Shown: positions 17,210 through 26,293 of the stretch, piece after piece
Layout: each line of letters begins with the position of its first letter
Numbering within the stretch: position 1 is the first letter of the stretch
NCBI GenBank assembly: GCA_036378155.1
Contig: DASUXA010000076.1
Span: 1-64,000, forward strand
Length of the DNA: 64,000 bases
Reading direction: 5' to 3'
From: DASUXA01 sp036378155
GTDB taxonomy: Bacteria > Actinomycetota > Actinomycetes > Mycobacteriales > Micromonosporaceae
Notes under the pieces: generated by a model
Databases searched by the model: none
Told to the model about the DNA's origin: nothing
The model's input: only the letters and a program-made list of their open reading frames with translations
Translations under genes and position numbers: made by a program

Positions 17210-19402
17210 TTACCCGCTCTTCGCCGCGTCGCTGCCCTCGCGCACCAGGTCGGCGTCGCTGAGCCAGCGGAAGGTGTCCGCCTCCGACATCGGACGACCG
17301 AACAGGTAGCCCTGACCGTAGGCGCAGCCCGCGACCGCCGACACCTCGCGCTGCTGCTCGGCTTCGATGCCCTCCGCCACCACGTCGAGGTTGAAGCTCC
17401 GGGTCAACGCGACGACGCCCTCGACGAGTTCGCGCTGCCGTTCGGAGGTGGTCAAGGTACTGATGAACGACCGGTCCAGCTTGATGATGTCGAGTGGAAT
17501 CTGACGCAGGTACCCGAGGGCGGAGTACCCGGTGCCGAAGTCGTCGATGGCTATCCGCACGCCCCAGCTGCGCAGCAGTCGCAGCCGCTCCCACACCTCG
17601 TCGTTGTCGCGGAGCAGGACGCCCTCGGTGATTTCGAGTACCAGACGCCGCGGCGGCAACCCGGTCTCGGTGAGCAGTCGGTGTACCGCGTCGACGAACC
17701 CGTTCGACCGGAACTGCTGGGGTGAGACGTTCACGCTCACGTACGGCGGGTCGTCGGGGCGCGAGTCGGCGCGCCACCGCGAGGCGGTGGTGAGCGCCGT
17801 CGCCAGCACCCATTCGCCGACCGGAAGGATCAGCCCGGACTCCTCGGCGATGTCGATGAAGTCGGCGGGCGCGAGGGTTCCGCGGGTCGGGTGCCGCCAG
17901 CGCAGCAGGGCTTCGAACCCGACGGTACGACCGGAGGCGAGCGCGACGATCGGTTGGTATTCCAGGAACAACGACGCGTCGTCGAGGGCGCGACGCAGTG
18001 CCAGGCGCAGTTCGGAGCGGTTCTTCAGGGCGTCAGCCATCGACGCCTCGTAATGCCGCCACTGCCCGGTACCGGCGGATTTCGCCACGTGCAGCGCGAG
18101 GTTCGCGTTGCGGAGCAGGTCCTGACCGGTACCGGCGTGCGCGGTCGTCGCCACGCCCACGCTCGCCCCGCACGCGACGACGGTGCCGTCGCTGCCCCGT
18201 ACCGGGCGGTTCAGCGCCGTCGTGATCCGTGCCGCGAGGCTGTCCACAGTCGCCGGGCTGTCGGCGTCCGGGATCAGCGCGGCGAATTCGTCGTCGCCGA
18301 GTCGGGCGGCGAGCCCGACGTCGCCGACCGCGTCGGCGAGCCGGCGACCGACCGTTCTGAGTACGTCGTCGCCCATCTCGTGGCCCAGGTCGTCGTTGAT
18401 CGAGCCGAAATCGTCGAGGTCGATCAGGAGGACGCCGGTCAGACCGGTACGCCCCGCCAGCGCGTGGTCGATCCGGTCGGCGAACAGCACACGGTTGGCG
18501 AGACCGGTCAACGGGTCGCGGAACATCCGGTTCGTCAGTTCGTGTTCGAGGCGACGCTGCGCCGTCACGTCGCGCAGGGTCAGTACGGTGCCGCGCATCG
18601 AGTCCTCGGTACGCAGGTCGCGACAGGAGACCTCGACCAGCACGGCACGACCGTCCGCGGCGCGGATCATCCAGTCCGCCCGCGCGCTGGACGTGGCGGT
18701 CGCGCGGACGTGCCCGAGCAGGAACTCGGCGGACCGCCGGTACGGGACGTCGATCAGGCCGATCAGGTCGACGTTGTGCAGTTGCGAGGTGCCGAACACG
18801 GTAGCGGCGGACGGGCTCGCGTAGCGGATGCGGTTGTCGTCGTCGAGGACGAGGATCACGTCGGCGGTCTGCTCGATCAGGGCGGCGAACTCGCGTCGCC
18901 CGCGGTACCGGTCGACCTCCTGACTCAGTCGCAGCCTCTCCAGCGCCAGCGCGGCGTGTACCGAGATGATCTCCAGCGGTTCGCGCAGCCGGCGTCGGGA
19001 CGCGGTCGCCGGGTCGACGAGCAGGGCGCCGAAGCGGGTGTCGGTACCGGGTACGGCCATCTTGACGGCGACGAGTTCGCCCCGGTCGCGCTGTGCCGTG
19101 GCGGGTGCGGAGTCGGCGTGGTCCGGCAACTGGACCCGGACGGCGGCGCGGGGCGTGCGGCGCGGATCGAGCCTGGCGACGGCGTGTTCCACGATGTCCA
19201 GGACCTGATTGCCGTCCGTTGCGGCGGCGAGCGCGACGACGGCGTGCCGCAACGTGCGACGGTATCCGGCGCGGCCACGGCCCCGGAGCGTGGCGGCGGT
19301 GAGTCCGGCGGCGACCGCGGAGAGTGTGGCGACCGGAGCGAGGTGACCGGGGCGCCCGCCACGCGCCCCGGTCGATCGCCTACCTGTCCTCGCCGACCGC
19401 AC
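17210..19402 (-). CDS. PAS-GGDEF-EAL cyclic-di-GMP protein with degenerate GGDEF
   Basis: 730 residues. Order: N-terminal region with GAF-like sequence (residues 40-165), PAS domain (FAALIEQTADVILVLDDDNRIRY, about 170-290), GGDEF domain (about 295-460), EAL domain (480-720). The GGDEF site reads ARLGDDEFAAL, so the second glycine is replaced by aspartate, which should weaken or abolish cyclase activity. The EAL domain keeps its catalytic residues (GFEALLRW, VNVSPQQF, LEITEG, DDFGTGYSALGYL, KLDRSFI, VVAEGIE). It should be a phosphodiesterase, perhaps GTP-regulated. GTG start with GAGG ten bases upstream; a GAF protein gene precedes it by 24 bases. Confidence 0.85.
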   Translation of the reverse strand: MRSARTGRRSTGARGGRPGHLAPVATLSAVAAGLTAATLRGRGRAGYRRTLRHAVVALAAATDGNQVLDIVEHAVARLDPRRTPRAAVRVQLPDHADSAPATAQRDRGELVAVKMAVPGTDTRFGALLVDPATASRRRLREPLEIISVHAALALERLRLSQEVDRYRGRREFAALIEQTADVILVLDDDNRIRYASPSAATVFGTSQLHNVDLIGLIDVPYRRSAEFLLGHVRATATSSARADWMIRAADGRAVLVEVSCRDLRTEDSMRGTVLTLRDVTAQRRLEHELTNRMFRDPLTGLANRVLFADRIDHALAGRTGLTGVLLIDLDDFGSINDDLGHEMGDDVLRTVGRRLADAVGDVGLAARLGDDEFAALIPDADSPATVDSLAARITTALNRPVRGSDGTVVACGASVGVATTAHAGTGQDLLRNANLALHVAKSAGTGQWRHYEASMADALKNRSELRLALRRALDDASLFLEYQPIVALASGRTVGFEALLRWRHPTRGTLAPADFIDIAEESGLILPVGEWVLATALTTASRWRADSRPDDPPYVSVNVSPQQFRSNGFVDAVHRLLTETGLPPRRLVLEITEGVLLRDNDEVWERLRLLRSWGVRIAIDDFGTGYSALGYLRQIPLDIIKLDRSFISTLTTSERQRELVEGVVALTRSFNLDVVAEGIEAEQQREVSAVAGCAYGQGYLFGRPMSEADTFRWLSDADLVREGSDAAKSG

Positions 19403-19426
19403 AGTTGATCATCCTCAGCGGGCGGC

Positions 19427-19954
19427 TCAGGCTGCCGGCGTCCGCGACGCGGGTGCGGGCGGTGCCGCCGGTGCGGCGGAGGTGATCCGTTCCAGCGCCT
19501 GCCCGGCGGCGTCGGCGAGCCGCTCCAACGTCGCTACTTCCTCGTCGGTGGCTTCATGCTTGTGCGCCCAGTACGCGCCGACCGCGCCGACGGGGCGGCG
19601 ACGCGCCCGGATCGGGACGATGAGCAGGCTGCGTACGAACGTCGGGCGGTATGCCTTCGCGGGAATGCGGCTGTCGGACCAGATGTCCGGGACGGCGACG
19701 GTCTGGTCGTGCAGCATCGCCCAACCGCTGATGCAGATCGAGGCGAGGAAGCGCTGCCCCTTCCAGAGCGGGCTCATCGCGTCCTCGTCGACGTAGTAGC
19801 ACTGGTCGTCCTCGAGGCGGACGACTGTCGCGCCCTGGGCGTCGACTCCGGCACGGACGCTGGTGCGCAGCGCGATCTGTACGTCTTCGGCCGTTTTCGC
19901 GGTGCGTAGCAGTTGGATCGCCCAGTCCACCGCGCTCCGGCTGTCCCTGCTCAT
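19427..19954 (-). CDS. GAF domain sensor protein
   Basis: 175 residues from the ATG at 19954 (preceded by GAGGAATTGACG). The GAF domain covers about 10-155, with the signature FLASICISGWAMLHDQTVAVPDIWSD and RSLLIVPIRARRRPVGAVGAYWAHKHEATDEEVATLERLAD in outline. The C-terminus is an Ala/Pro tail. The gene lies 24 bases before the GGDEF/EAL gene on the same strand, so it may supply a signal input to it. The ligand is unknown; heme or small-molecule binding is not evident. Confidence 0.8.
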   Translation of the reverse strand: MSRDSRSAVDWAIQLLRTAKTAEDVQIALRTSVRAGVDAQGATVVRLEDDQCYYVDEDAMSPLWKGQRFLASICISGWAMLHDQTVAVPDIWSDSRIPAKAYRPTFVRSLLIVPIRARRRPVGAVGAYWAHKHEATDEEVATLERLADAAGQALERITSAAPAAPPAPASRTPAA

Positions 19955-20295
19955 TGTCGTCAATTCCTCGGCGATCCGATCAGCACCTGTGCGGGTGGAT
20001 GTCCTGTATGCGAAGAACCGGTTGCCGCCAAGGCGAAGAACCGGACTCTCCTGGCAAACCAAAAATATCAGGCAGACTACGTGCACCGCGACCGCGGGCG
20101 TCGTTGACCGGCGTCCCCTGATCCGGTCCGGTTTTCGCCGCCGCCCGGTCGGCGCCGGGGCGGGGGCACAGTCGCCTCCGGTCGGCGCGGCGGGGTCGCC
20201 TCCGGTCGCGAGGCTGGTTGCCTGCTCTCGATCGATCCGGCGAACGCGCGGCGACCCGGTCCGGCACCGCCGGACCGGGTCGCGCGGTCACAGTG
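19955..20295. other. Intergenic region
   Basis: About 340 bases between two minus-strand genes. A lower-GC patch near 20040-20085 probably carries the GAF gene promoter. A direct repeat TCGCCTCCGGTCG occurs near 20170 and 20198. No gene could be supported. Confidence 0.35.
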
Positions 20296-20508
20296 CTACT
20301 GGTTCTGCCCGGGCGGCACGTTGCCGCCGGGGTTGGTGTTGTTGAGGCCGCCGCCGGTGCAGGTCGGCTGCTGTCCGGGCGGGGTACCGCCACCGTTGGT
20401 CGTGCAGCTCCAGTTGTCCTTCGCGGCGAACGCGGAGCTCATCGGCAGAGCGACTCCGCCGACCGCGGTACCGGCGACGAGCAGCGCCGCGACGATCTTG
20501 CGCTTCAT
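20296..20508 (-). CDS. Small secreted Gly/Pro/Asn-rich peptide
   Basis: 70 residues from the ATG at 20508, which follows a strong GGGGAGGCACC site. Residues 1-28 are a clear signal peptide (positive KRK, hydrophobic IVAALLVAGTAVGGVAL, cleavage near SAFA-AK). The mature part of about 42 residues is made of Thr, Asn, Gly, Pro and Gln with two cysteines (WSCTTNGGG... QPTCTGGG), so a single disulfide is possible. No family is recognised; it could be a surface or signalling peptide. The longer frame to 20916 is a shadow. Confidence 0.7.
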   Translation of the reverse strand: MKRKIVAALLVAGTAVGGVALPMSSAFAAKDNWSCTTNGGGTPPGQQPTCTGGGLNNTNPGGNVPPGQNQ

Positions 20509-20761
20509 GGTGCCTCCCCTCGTTGGGCGATGAGTCTTCACGCTGTCACTCGTACGAGTGACGACGGGACACCCAGAAAGGGTGACCGCATAATTACGTA
20601 CAGTCGCGAAAGCGTCAGGCGGGCACGAGCGCCGGCTCGTACGATGGGACGCCGCGTCGGGTCGCGACGGCGGATGAAGGTCGGGTCGCGACGGCGCATG
20701 AGACAGGCGTTCGGCGACGCCCGCGCGGCGTCGGAGGACGGCGGATGCGGAGGTGGTGTCG

Positions 20762-21547
20762 GTGGGCGGTACGTCGGGGCAGTCGTCGCCGGTCGAGGTC
20801 GTCGAACTCGGTTCCGGGCAGCCCGCCGTCTTCGTACACGGGGACGTGTTCGACGCCGAACTCACCTGGTCGGCGCAGAAGCCGCTCGCCGAGCACCACC
20901 TCCTACGGCTGGTCAACCGGCGCGGGTTCGGCGGTAGCGCGGACGTCGAGGCGGAAGACTTCGACGTCGACGCGGGCGACGTGGCGGACGTTCTCGGCGA
21001 CGGCGCGCACCTCGTCGGACACTCCTACGGCGCAGTCGTCGCGATGCTCGCCGCCGCCCGACGCCCGCACGCGGTCTGGTCGCTCGCCGTCGTGGAGCCC
21101 CCGGCGTTCGGGCTCACCCGTGGCGACCCCGGCACCGAGCGGTTCATCCGCCAGATTCAGGACCTGATCAGCGCCGACCCGACACCGGACGAGTTCCTGC
21201 CCCGGTTCGTCGCGGCGGTCGGCAGCGACCCGGCGCGCCTGCCGCGACCGCTGCCCCCACCGCTCGCCAAAGCCGCCTCCGTACAACTGCGCGGGCGCTG
21301 GCCGTGGGATGCCGTGATACCCCTCGATGTGCTGTCCCGCGCCGACTTTCCGAAGCTGGTCGTCTCCGGCGGGCACAGCGCCATGTTCGACGCGGTGTGC
21401 GACGTGCTCACCGAGCGCCTGCCGGCGACCCGGGTGGTACTGCCCGGCGCGGGGCACCGCGTGCCGCAGACCGCGGAGCCGTTCAACCGTGCGCTCGCGG
21501 AGCTGTGGGCGCGAGCCGAGCGGGACCGGCGCGCCTCGACACGGTAG
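20762..21547 (+). CDS. Alpha/beta hydrolase
   Basis: 261 residues. The nucleophile elbow is GHSYGAVVAML near residue 95, the oxyanion strand VFVHGDVFDAEL is upstream, and the catalytic His is in PGAGHRVPQTAEPFN near the end. The acid residue is probably in the KLVVSGGHSAMFDAV segment. Start chosen at GTG 20762, eight bases after GGAGG (20749-20753), instead of the earlier GTG codons that overlap that site. The substrate is unknown. Confidence 0.82.
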   Translation: MGGTSGQSSPVEVVELGSGQPAVFVHGDVFDAELTWSAQKPLAEHHLLRLVNRRGFGGSADVEAEDFDVDAGDVADVLGDGAHLVGHSYGAVVAMLAAARRPHAVWSLAVVEPPAFGLTRGDPGTERFIRQIQDLISADPTPDEFLPRFVAAVGSDPARLPRPLPPPLAKAASVQLRGRWPWDAVIPLDVLSRADFPKLVVSGGHSAMFDAVCDVLTERLPATRVVLPGAGHRVPQTAEPFNRALAELWARAERDRRASTR

Positions 21548-21617
21548 TTACGCCGACCGCTGACCCACCGATACGCGTGGTAGGGAACTGAGCGCCGCGC
21601 GGAAGGTGGAGATGCGC

Positions 21618-23411
21618 ATGAGTACCCGTCGCCGGAGAACCCTGATGCCCCGAGCCTTGGCGGTCGCCGGCGCGACGGCACTCGTGGCGACCGCCGTGAC
21701 CGTCCCCGCCGACGCGGCGACGCCGACAACCGGATCGGTGTCCTCGACCAGCCCGAGTACACAGTGGACCGGCGGTCCGTTCGCCGTGCCCAACGCGACC
21801 GCGACGGCAGGGGCGCTGACCTGCGGTACCGCGACCCCGTGCGACGACTACGGGCTGACCGTGGACGTGCCCGGCGGGTACGACGCCGGCAACGACCTCA
21901 AGGTCAGTGTGAGCTGGCCGAATTCCGCCGCCGACTTCGACGTGTACCTACTGGACAGCACCGGCACGGTGGTCGGTGAGGCGGCGTCCAGCGCGGACCC
22001 CGAGACGCTCGTGGTGCCGCCGATCGCGGGGCGGTACACCGTCCGCGTCGTCCCGTTCAACCCGCTCGGGCAGAGCTACTCGGCGAGCGCGTCGCTGGTC
22101 GCCAAGCCGACCGGACCCGCCCCCGGTCCGACCAACGTGGCGTCTTTCGCCAACTACGCCGCGCCCGACTCGCTGCCGCAGGCGCACAACGCGGGCGAGC
22201 CGTCCATCGGCGTGGACTGGGCGACCGGTAGGGCGATGTACCAGGCGTACACGGACACGTACCGGGTCAGCTTCGACGACTCGACCACACCGGCGACGGC
22301 GACCTGGGAGGACCGGAGCGCCGGGCTGCCGAACTGCACCGCCGTCGCTTCCCTCGACCCCATCCTGTACACCGACCACGCCACCGGTCGTACCTTCGAA
22401 ACCCAACTCGCCGGGGTCGGCTCGCTCACCTGCTTCACCGACGACGACGGCGACACCTGGACGCCCTCGGAGGGCGGCGGCGTCGGTTCCGGCGTGGACC
22501 ACCCGACCGTCGGCGGCGGTCGGTTCTCGCCGAACGGCGTGGGTGGACTCGGTCTGTACCCGGACGCCGTGTACTACTGCTCGCAGTCCATCGCGGACGC
22601 GCTCTGCTCGGTCAGCCGCGACGGCGGGCTCACGTTCGGACCGGCGGTTCCCATGTACACCCTGCTCGACTGCGGTGGGCTGCACGGACACGTGAAGGTG
22701 TCGCCGACCGACGGCACGGTGTACGTGCCGAACAAGGGTTGCGGCACCCATCAGGCGGTCGCGGTCTCCACCGACAACGGCACCACCTGGCAGGTCCGCA
22801 CGGTACCGACGAGTCTGCCGGGCGACAGCGACCCCTCGGTGGGGGTCGCCACCGACGGGACGGTGTACTTCGGGTACCAGAACGCCGACGGTCACGCCCA
22901 CGTGGCGGTCTCCCACGACCAGGGTCGGACCTGGGTGAACGACCAGGACGTCGGGGTCGGCATGGGAATCCGGAACGTCGTCTTCCCGGCGGTCGTCGCC
23001 GGGGACGCCGGTCGCGCCGCGATCGCCTTCCTCGGTACCCCCACCGGCGGCAACTACCAGGACGCGAACTTCGCCGGTGTCTGGCACCTGTACGTGGCGG
23101 TCACCTACGACGGCGGGCAGACCTGGTCGCTGAACGACGCCACGCCGACCGACCCGGTCCAGCGCGGGTCGATCTGCACCGGCGGTACCACCTGCGGCAA
23201 CGACCGGAACCTGCTGGACTTCATCGACGTGCAGATCGACAAGCAGGGCCGGATCCTCGTCGGGTACGCCGACGGCTGCACCGGTGCCTGCGCGACCGGC
23301 GGCGCGGAGAACTACGACGCGCTCGCCACCATCGCCCGTCAGAGCGGCGGCAACTCGCTGTTCGGCGCGTACGACCTGAAACAGTCGCAGCTCGGGCGCG
23401 CCTTGACCTGA
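21618..23411 (+). CDS. Secreted BNR-repeat/sialidase-like protein
   Basis: 597 residues from the ATG at 21618 (ribosome site GGTGGAG). A signal peptide with twin arginines (TRRRRTLMPRALAVAG) ends near ADA-ATP at residue 32. Residues 60-165 look like a PPC-type beta domain. The rest contains repeated Asp-box-like motifs typical of BNR/beta-propeller proteins (SRDGGLTFGPA, STDNGTTWQV, SHDQGRTWVN, TYDGGQTWSL). Fully extracellular. The catalytic Arg triad of sialidases is not evident, so a binding or non-sialidase role is likely. A strong hairpin follows. Confidence 0.8.
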   Translation: MSTRRRRTLMPRALAVAGATALVATAVTVPADAATPTTGSVSSTSPSTQWTGGPFAVPNATATAGALTCGTATPCDDYGLTVDVPGGYDAGNDLKVSVSWPNSAADFDVYLLDSTGTVVGEAASSADPETLVVPPIAGRYTVRVVPFNPLGQSYSASASLVAKPTGPAPGPTNVASFANYAAPDSLPQAHNAGEPSIGVDWATGRAMYQAYTDTYRVSFDDSTTPATATWEDRSAGLPNCTAVASLDPILYTDHATGRTFETQLAGVGSLTCFTDDDGDTWTPSEGGGVGSGVDHPTVGGGRFSPNGVGGLGLYPDAVYYCSQSIADALCSVSRDGGLTFGPAVPMYTLLDCGGLHGHVKVSPTDGTVYVPNKGCGTHQAVAVSTDNGTTWQVRTVPTSLPGDSDPSVGVATDGTVYFGYQNADGHAHVAVSHDQGRTWVNDQDVGVGMGIRNVVFPAVVAGDAGRAAIAFLGTPTGGNYQDANFAGVWHLYVAVTYDGGQTWSLNDATPTDPVQRGSICTGGTTCGNDRNLLDFIDVQIDKQGRILVGYADGCTGACATGGAENYDALATIARQSGGNSLFGAYDLKQSQLGRALT

Positions 23412-23417
23412 GTCTGC

Positions 23418-23456
23418 GTGGCGGTGGTCCTGCCCGACGGGCAGGACCACCGCCAC
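23418..23456. terminator. Perfect 18-bp hairpin between convergent genes
   Basis: Arms 23418-23435 (GTGGCGGTGGTCCTGCCC) and 23439-23456 are exact complements with a 3-base loop. It lies 6 bases after the BNR gene stop and 14 bases from the stop of the convergent VOC gene, so it can serve as a two-way terminator. No T tract. Confidence 0.85.
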
Positions 23457-23470
23457 CACCCCCGATCCGG

Positions 23471-23875
23471 TTACTGCTGGATCGCCGCCGGGTCCATGTA
23501 CAGCACCTCCCACATGTGCCCGTCGAGGTCGCAGAAGCTGCGGTTGTACATCGGGCCCTGCTCCATCGTCTCGTTCGCCGGCGCCGCCCCCGCGGCGAAC
23601 GCCCGGTCGACCAGGTCGTCCACCTGCTCGCGGCTGTCCACGGCGAGCGCGACGATCGCCTCCGTGCTCCTCGTCGCGTCGACGATCTCCTTCTTGGTGA
23701 AGGACTGGAAGAACGGCTCGACGAGCAGCATCGCGTAGATGTCGTCGGTGATCACCAGGCAGGCGGCGTTCTCGTCGGTGAACTGGCGGTTGAACGACCA
23801 GCCGAGGCTGGTGAAAAAGTCCATCGAGCGGTTCAGGTCCTTCACCGGCAGGTTGACGAAGATCTTGGTGGACAT
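23471..23875 (-). CDS. VOC family protein (glyoxalase superfamily)
   Basis: 134 residues with two VOC beta-alpha modules: MSTKIFVNLPVKDLNRSMDFFTSLGW at the start, EGSM-type NETMEQGPMYNRSFCDLDGHMWEVLYMDP at the end. The GHMWEV ending is typical of the YgiW/lactoylglutathione lyase-like group. Function not assigned. It is divergent from the SigG-like gene at 24051. Confidence 0.82.
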   Translation of the reverse strand: MSTKIFVNLPVKDLNRSMDFFTSLGWSFNRQFTDENAACLVITDDIYAMLLVEPFFQSFTKKEIVDATRSTEAIVALAVDSREQVDDLVDRAFAAGAAPANETMEQGPMYNRSFCDLDGHMWEVLYMDPAAIQQ

Positions 23876-24050
23876 CCCTGCCCCCTTCGTTCAGGAGTGA
23901 CTGTCGCCCGTACCGACTCGTGCCGCCGGGGAAAGTCATCGGCGGCGGGGCGATGAGTTTCCCGCCGCGCCCCGGTCTGTACTGGCGACAGCGGCGCGCG
24001 GATTCGGCGAGGGTCCGCGGTCACCCGGCGAGTAAGGGGATGATGGGCCT

Positions 24051-25055
24051 GTGACCATGGCACACGTACCGGTCGACGAGGACTTCCTCCGCGAAGCCGA
24101 CACGTATCGACGCGAGCTGCTCGCGCACTGCTACCGGATGCTCGGCTCCATCCACGACGCCGAGGACCTGGTTCAGGAGACGTACCTGCGCGCCTGGCGC
24201 TCGTACGACAAGTTCGAGGGACGATCGTCGCTGCGTACCTGGCTGCACCGGATCGCGACGAGGGCATGTCTGACCGCGCTGGAGAGCCGCGGTCGACGCC
24301 CGATGCCGACCGGGCTGGGCGGTCCGGCAGCCGACCCGACCACGCCGGTCGTCGAGCGTGCCGAGGTGCCCTGGCTGGAACCGGTGCCGGACAGCCTGGT
24401 GGGTGCCGACGACGCGGACCCGGCGGCGATCGTGACGTCGCGGGAGAGCATCCGACTCGCGTTCGTGGCAGCCCTGCAGCACCTGCCGCCCCGGCAGCGG
24501 GCGGTACTGATCCTGCGCGAGGTGCTCCAGTGGCGCGCGGCAGAGGTCGCCGACGCCCTCGGTACCACCACCACCGCCGTGAACAGCATCCTGCAGCGGG
24601 CACGCGCCCAACTCGACCAGGCGACGCCGACCGAGGACCAGGTGACCGAGCCGACCGACGCGCAGCAGCGGGAACTGCTCGACCGGTACGTCGCAGCGTT
24701 CGAGAACAAGGACATCCCCGCCATGGTGGAACTGTTCACCTCGGACGCGGTCTGGGAGATGCCGCCGTTCCCGGAGTGGTACGTGGGCGGCGTCGACATC
24801 GCCACGCTGATCGACACCCAGTGCCCGGCGAAGGGACCGGGCGACATGCGGCTGATCCCGACGCGCGCGAACGGTCAGCCGGCGTTCGGGCTGTACATGC
24901 GCGACGGCGACGGCAGCTACGTACCGTTCAACCTGCCGGTGCTCACGCTCGACGGGTCGCGGGTCAAGCACGTGGCGTGTTTCTTCGACGTACGGCTGTT
25001 CCGCGTCTTCGGTCTGCCGGAGCGTCTGCCGGCGCAGCCGCTGCCGACCCGCTGA
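24051..25055 (+). CDS. SigG-like ECF sigma factor with SnoaL-like C-terminal domain
   Basis: 334 residues. Region 2 is at 15-85 (LLAHCYRMLGSIHDAEDLVQETYLRAWRSYDKFEGRSSL in outline), region 4 at 140-195 (LPPRQRAVLILREVLQWRAAEVADALGTTTTAVNS). Residues 205-325 form a SnoaL/NTF2-like domain (LLDRYVAAFENKDIPAMVELF...). The layout matches M. tuberculosis SigG relatives, in which the C-terminal domain modulates activity in place of an anti-sigma factor. GTG start. The TIGR03086 gene follows by 11 bases and is probably in the same operon. Confidence 0.86.
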   Translation: MTMAHVPVDEDFLREADTYRRELLAHCYRMLGSIHDAEDLVQETYLRAWRSYDKFEGRSSLRTWLHRIATRACLTALESRGRRPMPTGLGGPAADPTTPVVERAEVPWLEPVPDSLVGADDADPAAIVTSRESIRLAFVAALQHLPPRQRAVLILREVLQWRAAEVADALGTTTTAVNSILQRARAQLDQATPTEDQVTEPTDAQQRELLDRYVAAFENKDIPAMVELFTSDAVWEMPPFPEWYVGGVDIATLIDTQCPAKGPGDMRLIPTRANGQPAFGLYMRDGDGSYVPFNLPVLTLDGSRVKHVACFFDVRLFRVFGLPERLPAQPLPTR

Positions 25056-25066
25056 CCGGAACCAGC

Positions 25067-25669
25067 ATGTACGCCCCTGTTTCGCCGGCCCTGACCGGCG
25101 GCATCGGGCTGCTCGAACGCGCGGTGAACTACGCGCTCGGCAGTCTTCAACTCGTCACGCCCCAGGTCCTGACGCGTCCCACACCGTGCCGCGCCTGGAA
25201 CGTCCGGGCACTGCTGCGCCATCTCTCCGGTTCGCTCACGGCGTTGGGCGAGGCGGCGGGTGGGCAGGTCATGCTCGCCGCGCCGGGACCGCGTGCCGCG
25301 AACCGCGATCCGGTCGTCGACGCGCGTCAGCGCGCCGTCCAACTCGTCGGCGCGTGGCTCGACGTCGCCGCCGCCCGCCGATCGGTGTCCGTCGCCGGTA
25401 CCCCGCTCACCACGCCGATCCTGGTCGGAGCCGGGGCGCTCGAGGTCGCCGTACACGGGTGGGACATCGACCGCGCGTGTGGCGCGGATCGACCGGTGCC
25501 GCCCTCGCTCGCCGAGGAGCTGCTCGAACTCTCGCCGCTGCTGGTGACCGACGACGAGCGGCCCCGGCTGTTCGCGCCGCGCGTCGAACCGTCGCCGCTG
25601 GCGACACCCGGCGACCGGTTGGTCGCGTTCCTCGGGCGCGACCCGGGCTGGGCAGCGGCGTCGCGCTGA
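25067..25669 (+). CDS. TIGR03086-family (maleylpyruvate isomerase-like) protein
   Basis: 200 residues in the DinB/MDMPI four-helix fold: TRPTPCRAWNVRALLRHLSGSL near residue 37 is the family signature with the likely metal-ligand His, and HGWDIDRACGAD near 130 gives a second. Proteins of this family bind a divalent metal; some are thiol-dependent isomerases. The gene starts 11 bases after the SigG-like gene, which suggests co-regulation. Its last codons and stop are repeated in tandem downstream. Confidence 0.8.
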   Translation: MYAPVSPALTGGIGLLERAVNYALGSLQLVTPQVLTRPTPCRAWNVRALLRHLSGSLTALGEAAGGQVMLAAPGPRAANRDPVVDARQRAVQLVGAWLDVAAARRSVSVAGTPLTTPILVGAGALEVAVHGWDIDRACGADRPVPPSLAEELLELSPLLVTDDERPRLFAPRVEPSPLATPGDRLVAFLGRDPGWAAASR

Positions 25670-25739
25670 CACGCCGCCAACCCGGGCTGGCAGGGTCGCG
25701 CTGACGCCGCCGCGACCTGGGCTGGGCGGCGTCGCGCCG
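25639..25739 (+). repeat. Three tandem copies of a gene 3' end
   Basis: The final codons DPGWAAASR-stop of the preceding gene (25639-25677) recur as a diverged copy at 25678-25710 (still with CGCTGA) and again at 25712-25739 (stop lost). The unit is about 28-39 bases because of small deletions. No protein role is expected for the outer copies; it records a duplication event. Confidence 0.7.
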
Positions 25740-25752
25740 CAGTCGTCGACCG

Positions 25753-26208
25753 CTAGTCCGCCCGGTGCAGCGGACCCCACTCGTCGGAACCCTGCTCTTC
25801 GACCGCCTTCTCGGACTCGCGCAGCGCCTCGTCGGACACCCATCCGACCGGGCGGTGGCAGACCACCAGCGGCTCGTTGTCGGGTCCCCGACCGTTCTGT
25901 TCGCCGACGAACACCCACGGGCGGACCCCGGGACCGCGCAGATCCCGCAGGTGGCGGTAGTCGTACAGGCGACGTGCGACCCACAGCCGGGTGGAGCGGT
26001 CCCCCCACCACGGCTCGACCCGCAGCGGGTTGGCGGACAGTCCGGGCATGGTGATCCCGGTCAACGCGTCCCGGCTCGACTGTTCGGGCTGCCCGTCGCC
26101 GGTCAGGTCGGTGTCCGGTCCTCGGGACCAGCGCACGTACAACTCCTCGTCTGGCCCGGCGTCTTCGAGGAGCGAGGCGAGTTCGTCCAGGTCGTGGAAG
26201 GTCGGCAT
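25753..26208 (-). CDS. DUF6098-like protein
   Basis: 151 residues from the ATG at 26208. Visible features are LDELASLLEDAGPDEELYVRWSRGPDTDL at the start, a PLPGLSANPL-like segment (TMPGLSANPLRVEPWWGDR) and WVARRLYDYRHLRDLRGPGVRPWVF. This matches small actinobacterial proteins annotated as DUF6098 (from memory). Soluble, Trp/Arg-rich, no known function. The longer frame upstream is a shadow of the divergent YCII-like gene. Confidence 0.65.
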   Translation of the reverse strand: MPTFHDLDELASLLEDAGPDEELYVRWSRGPDTDLTGDGQPEQSSRDALTGITMPGLSANPLRVEPWWGDRSTRLWVARRLYDYRHLRDLRGPGVRPWVFVGEQNGRGPDNEPLVVCHRPVGWVSDEALRESEKAVEEQGSDEWGPLHRAD

Positions 26209-26293
26209 GACCGACTCGTAGCGTCCTCGGGTCACCCGATGTGGTTGCCCCGGTTTCGCGGAGGTCAACCGTACCGGCGGAGCACGATGGGGT

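Noticed and set aside
21948..23939. 663-residue minus-strand frame opposite the BNR protein
   Set aside because: Arg/Gly/His-dominated shadow of the plus-strand gene; no ribosome site or domain.
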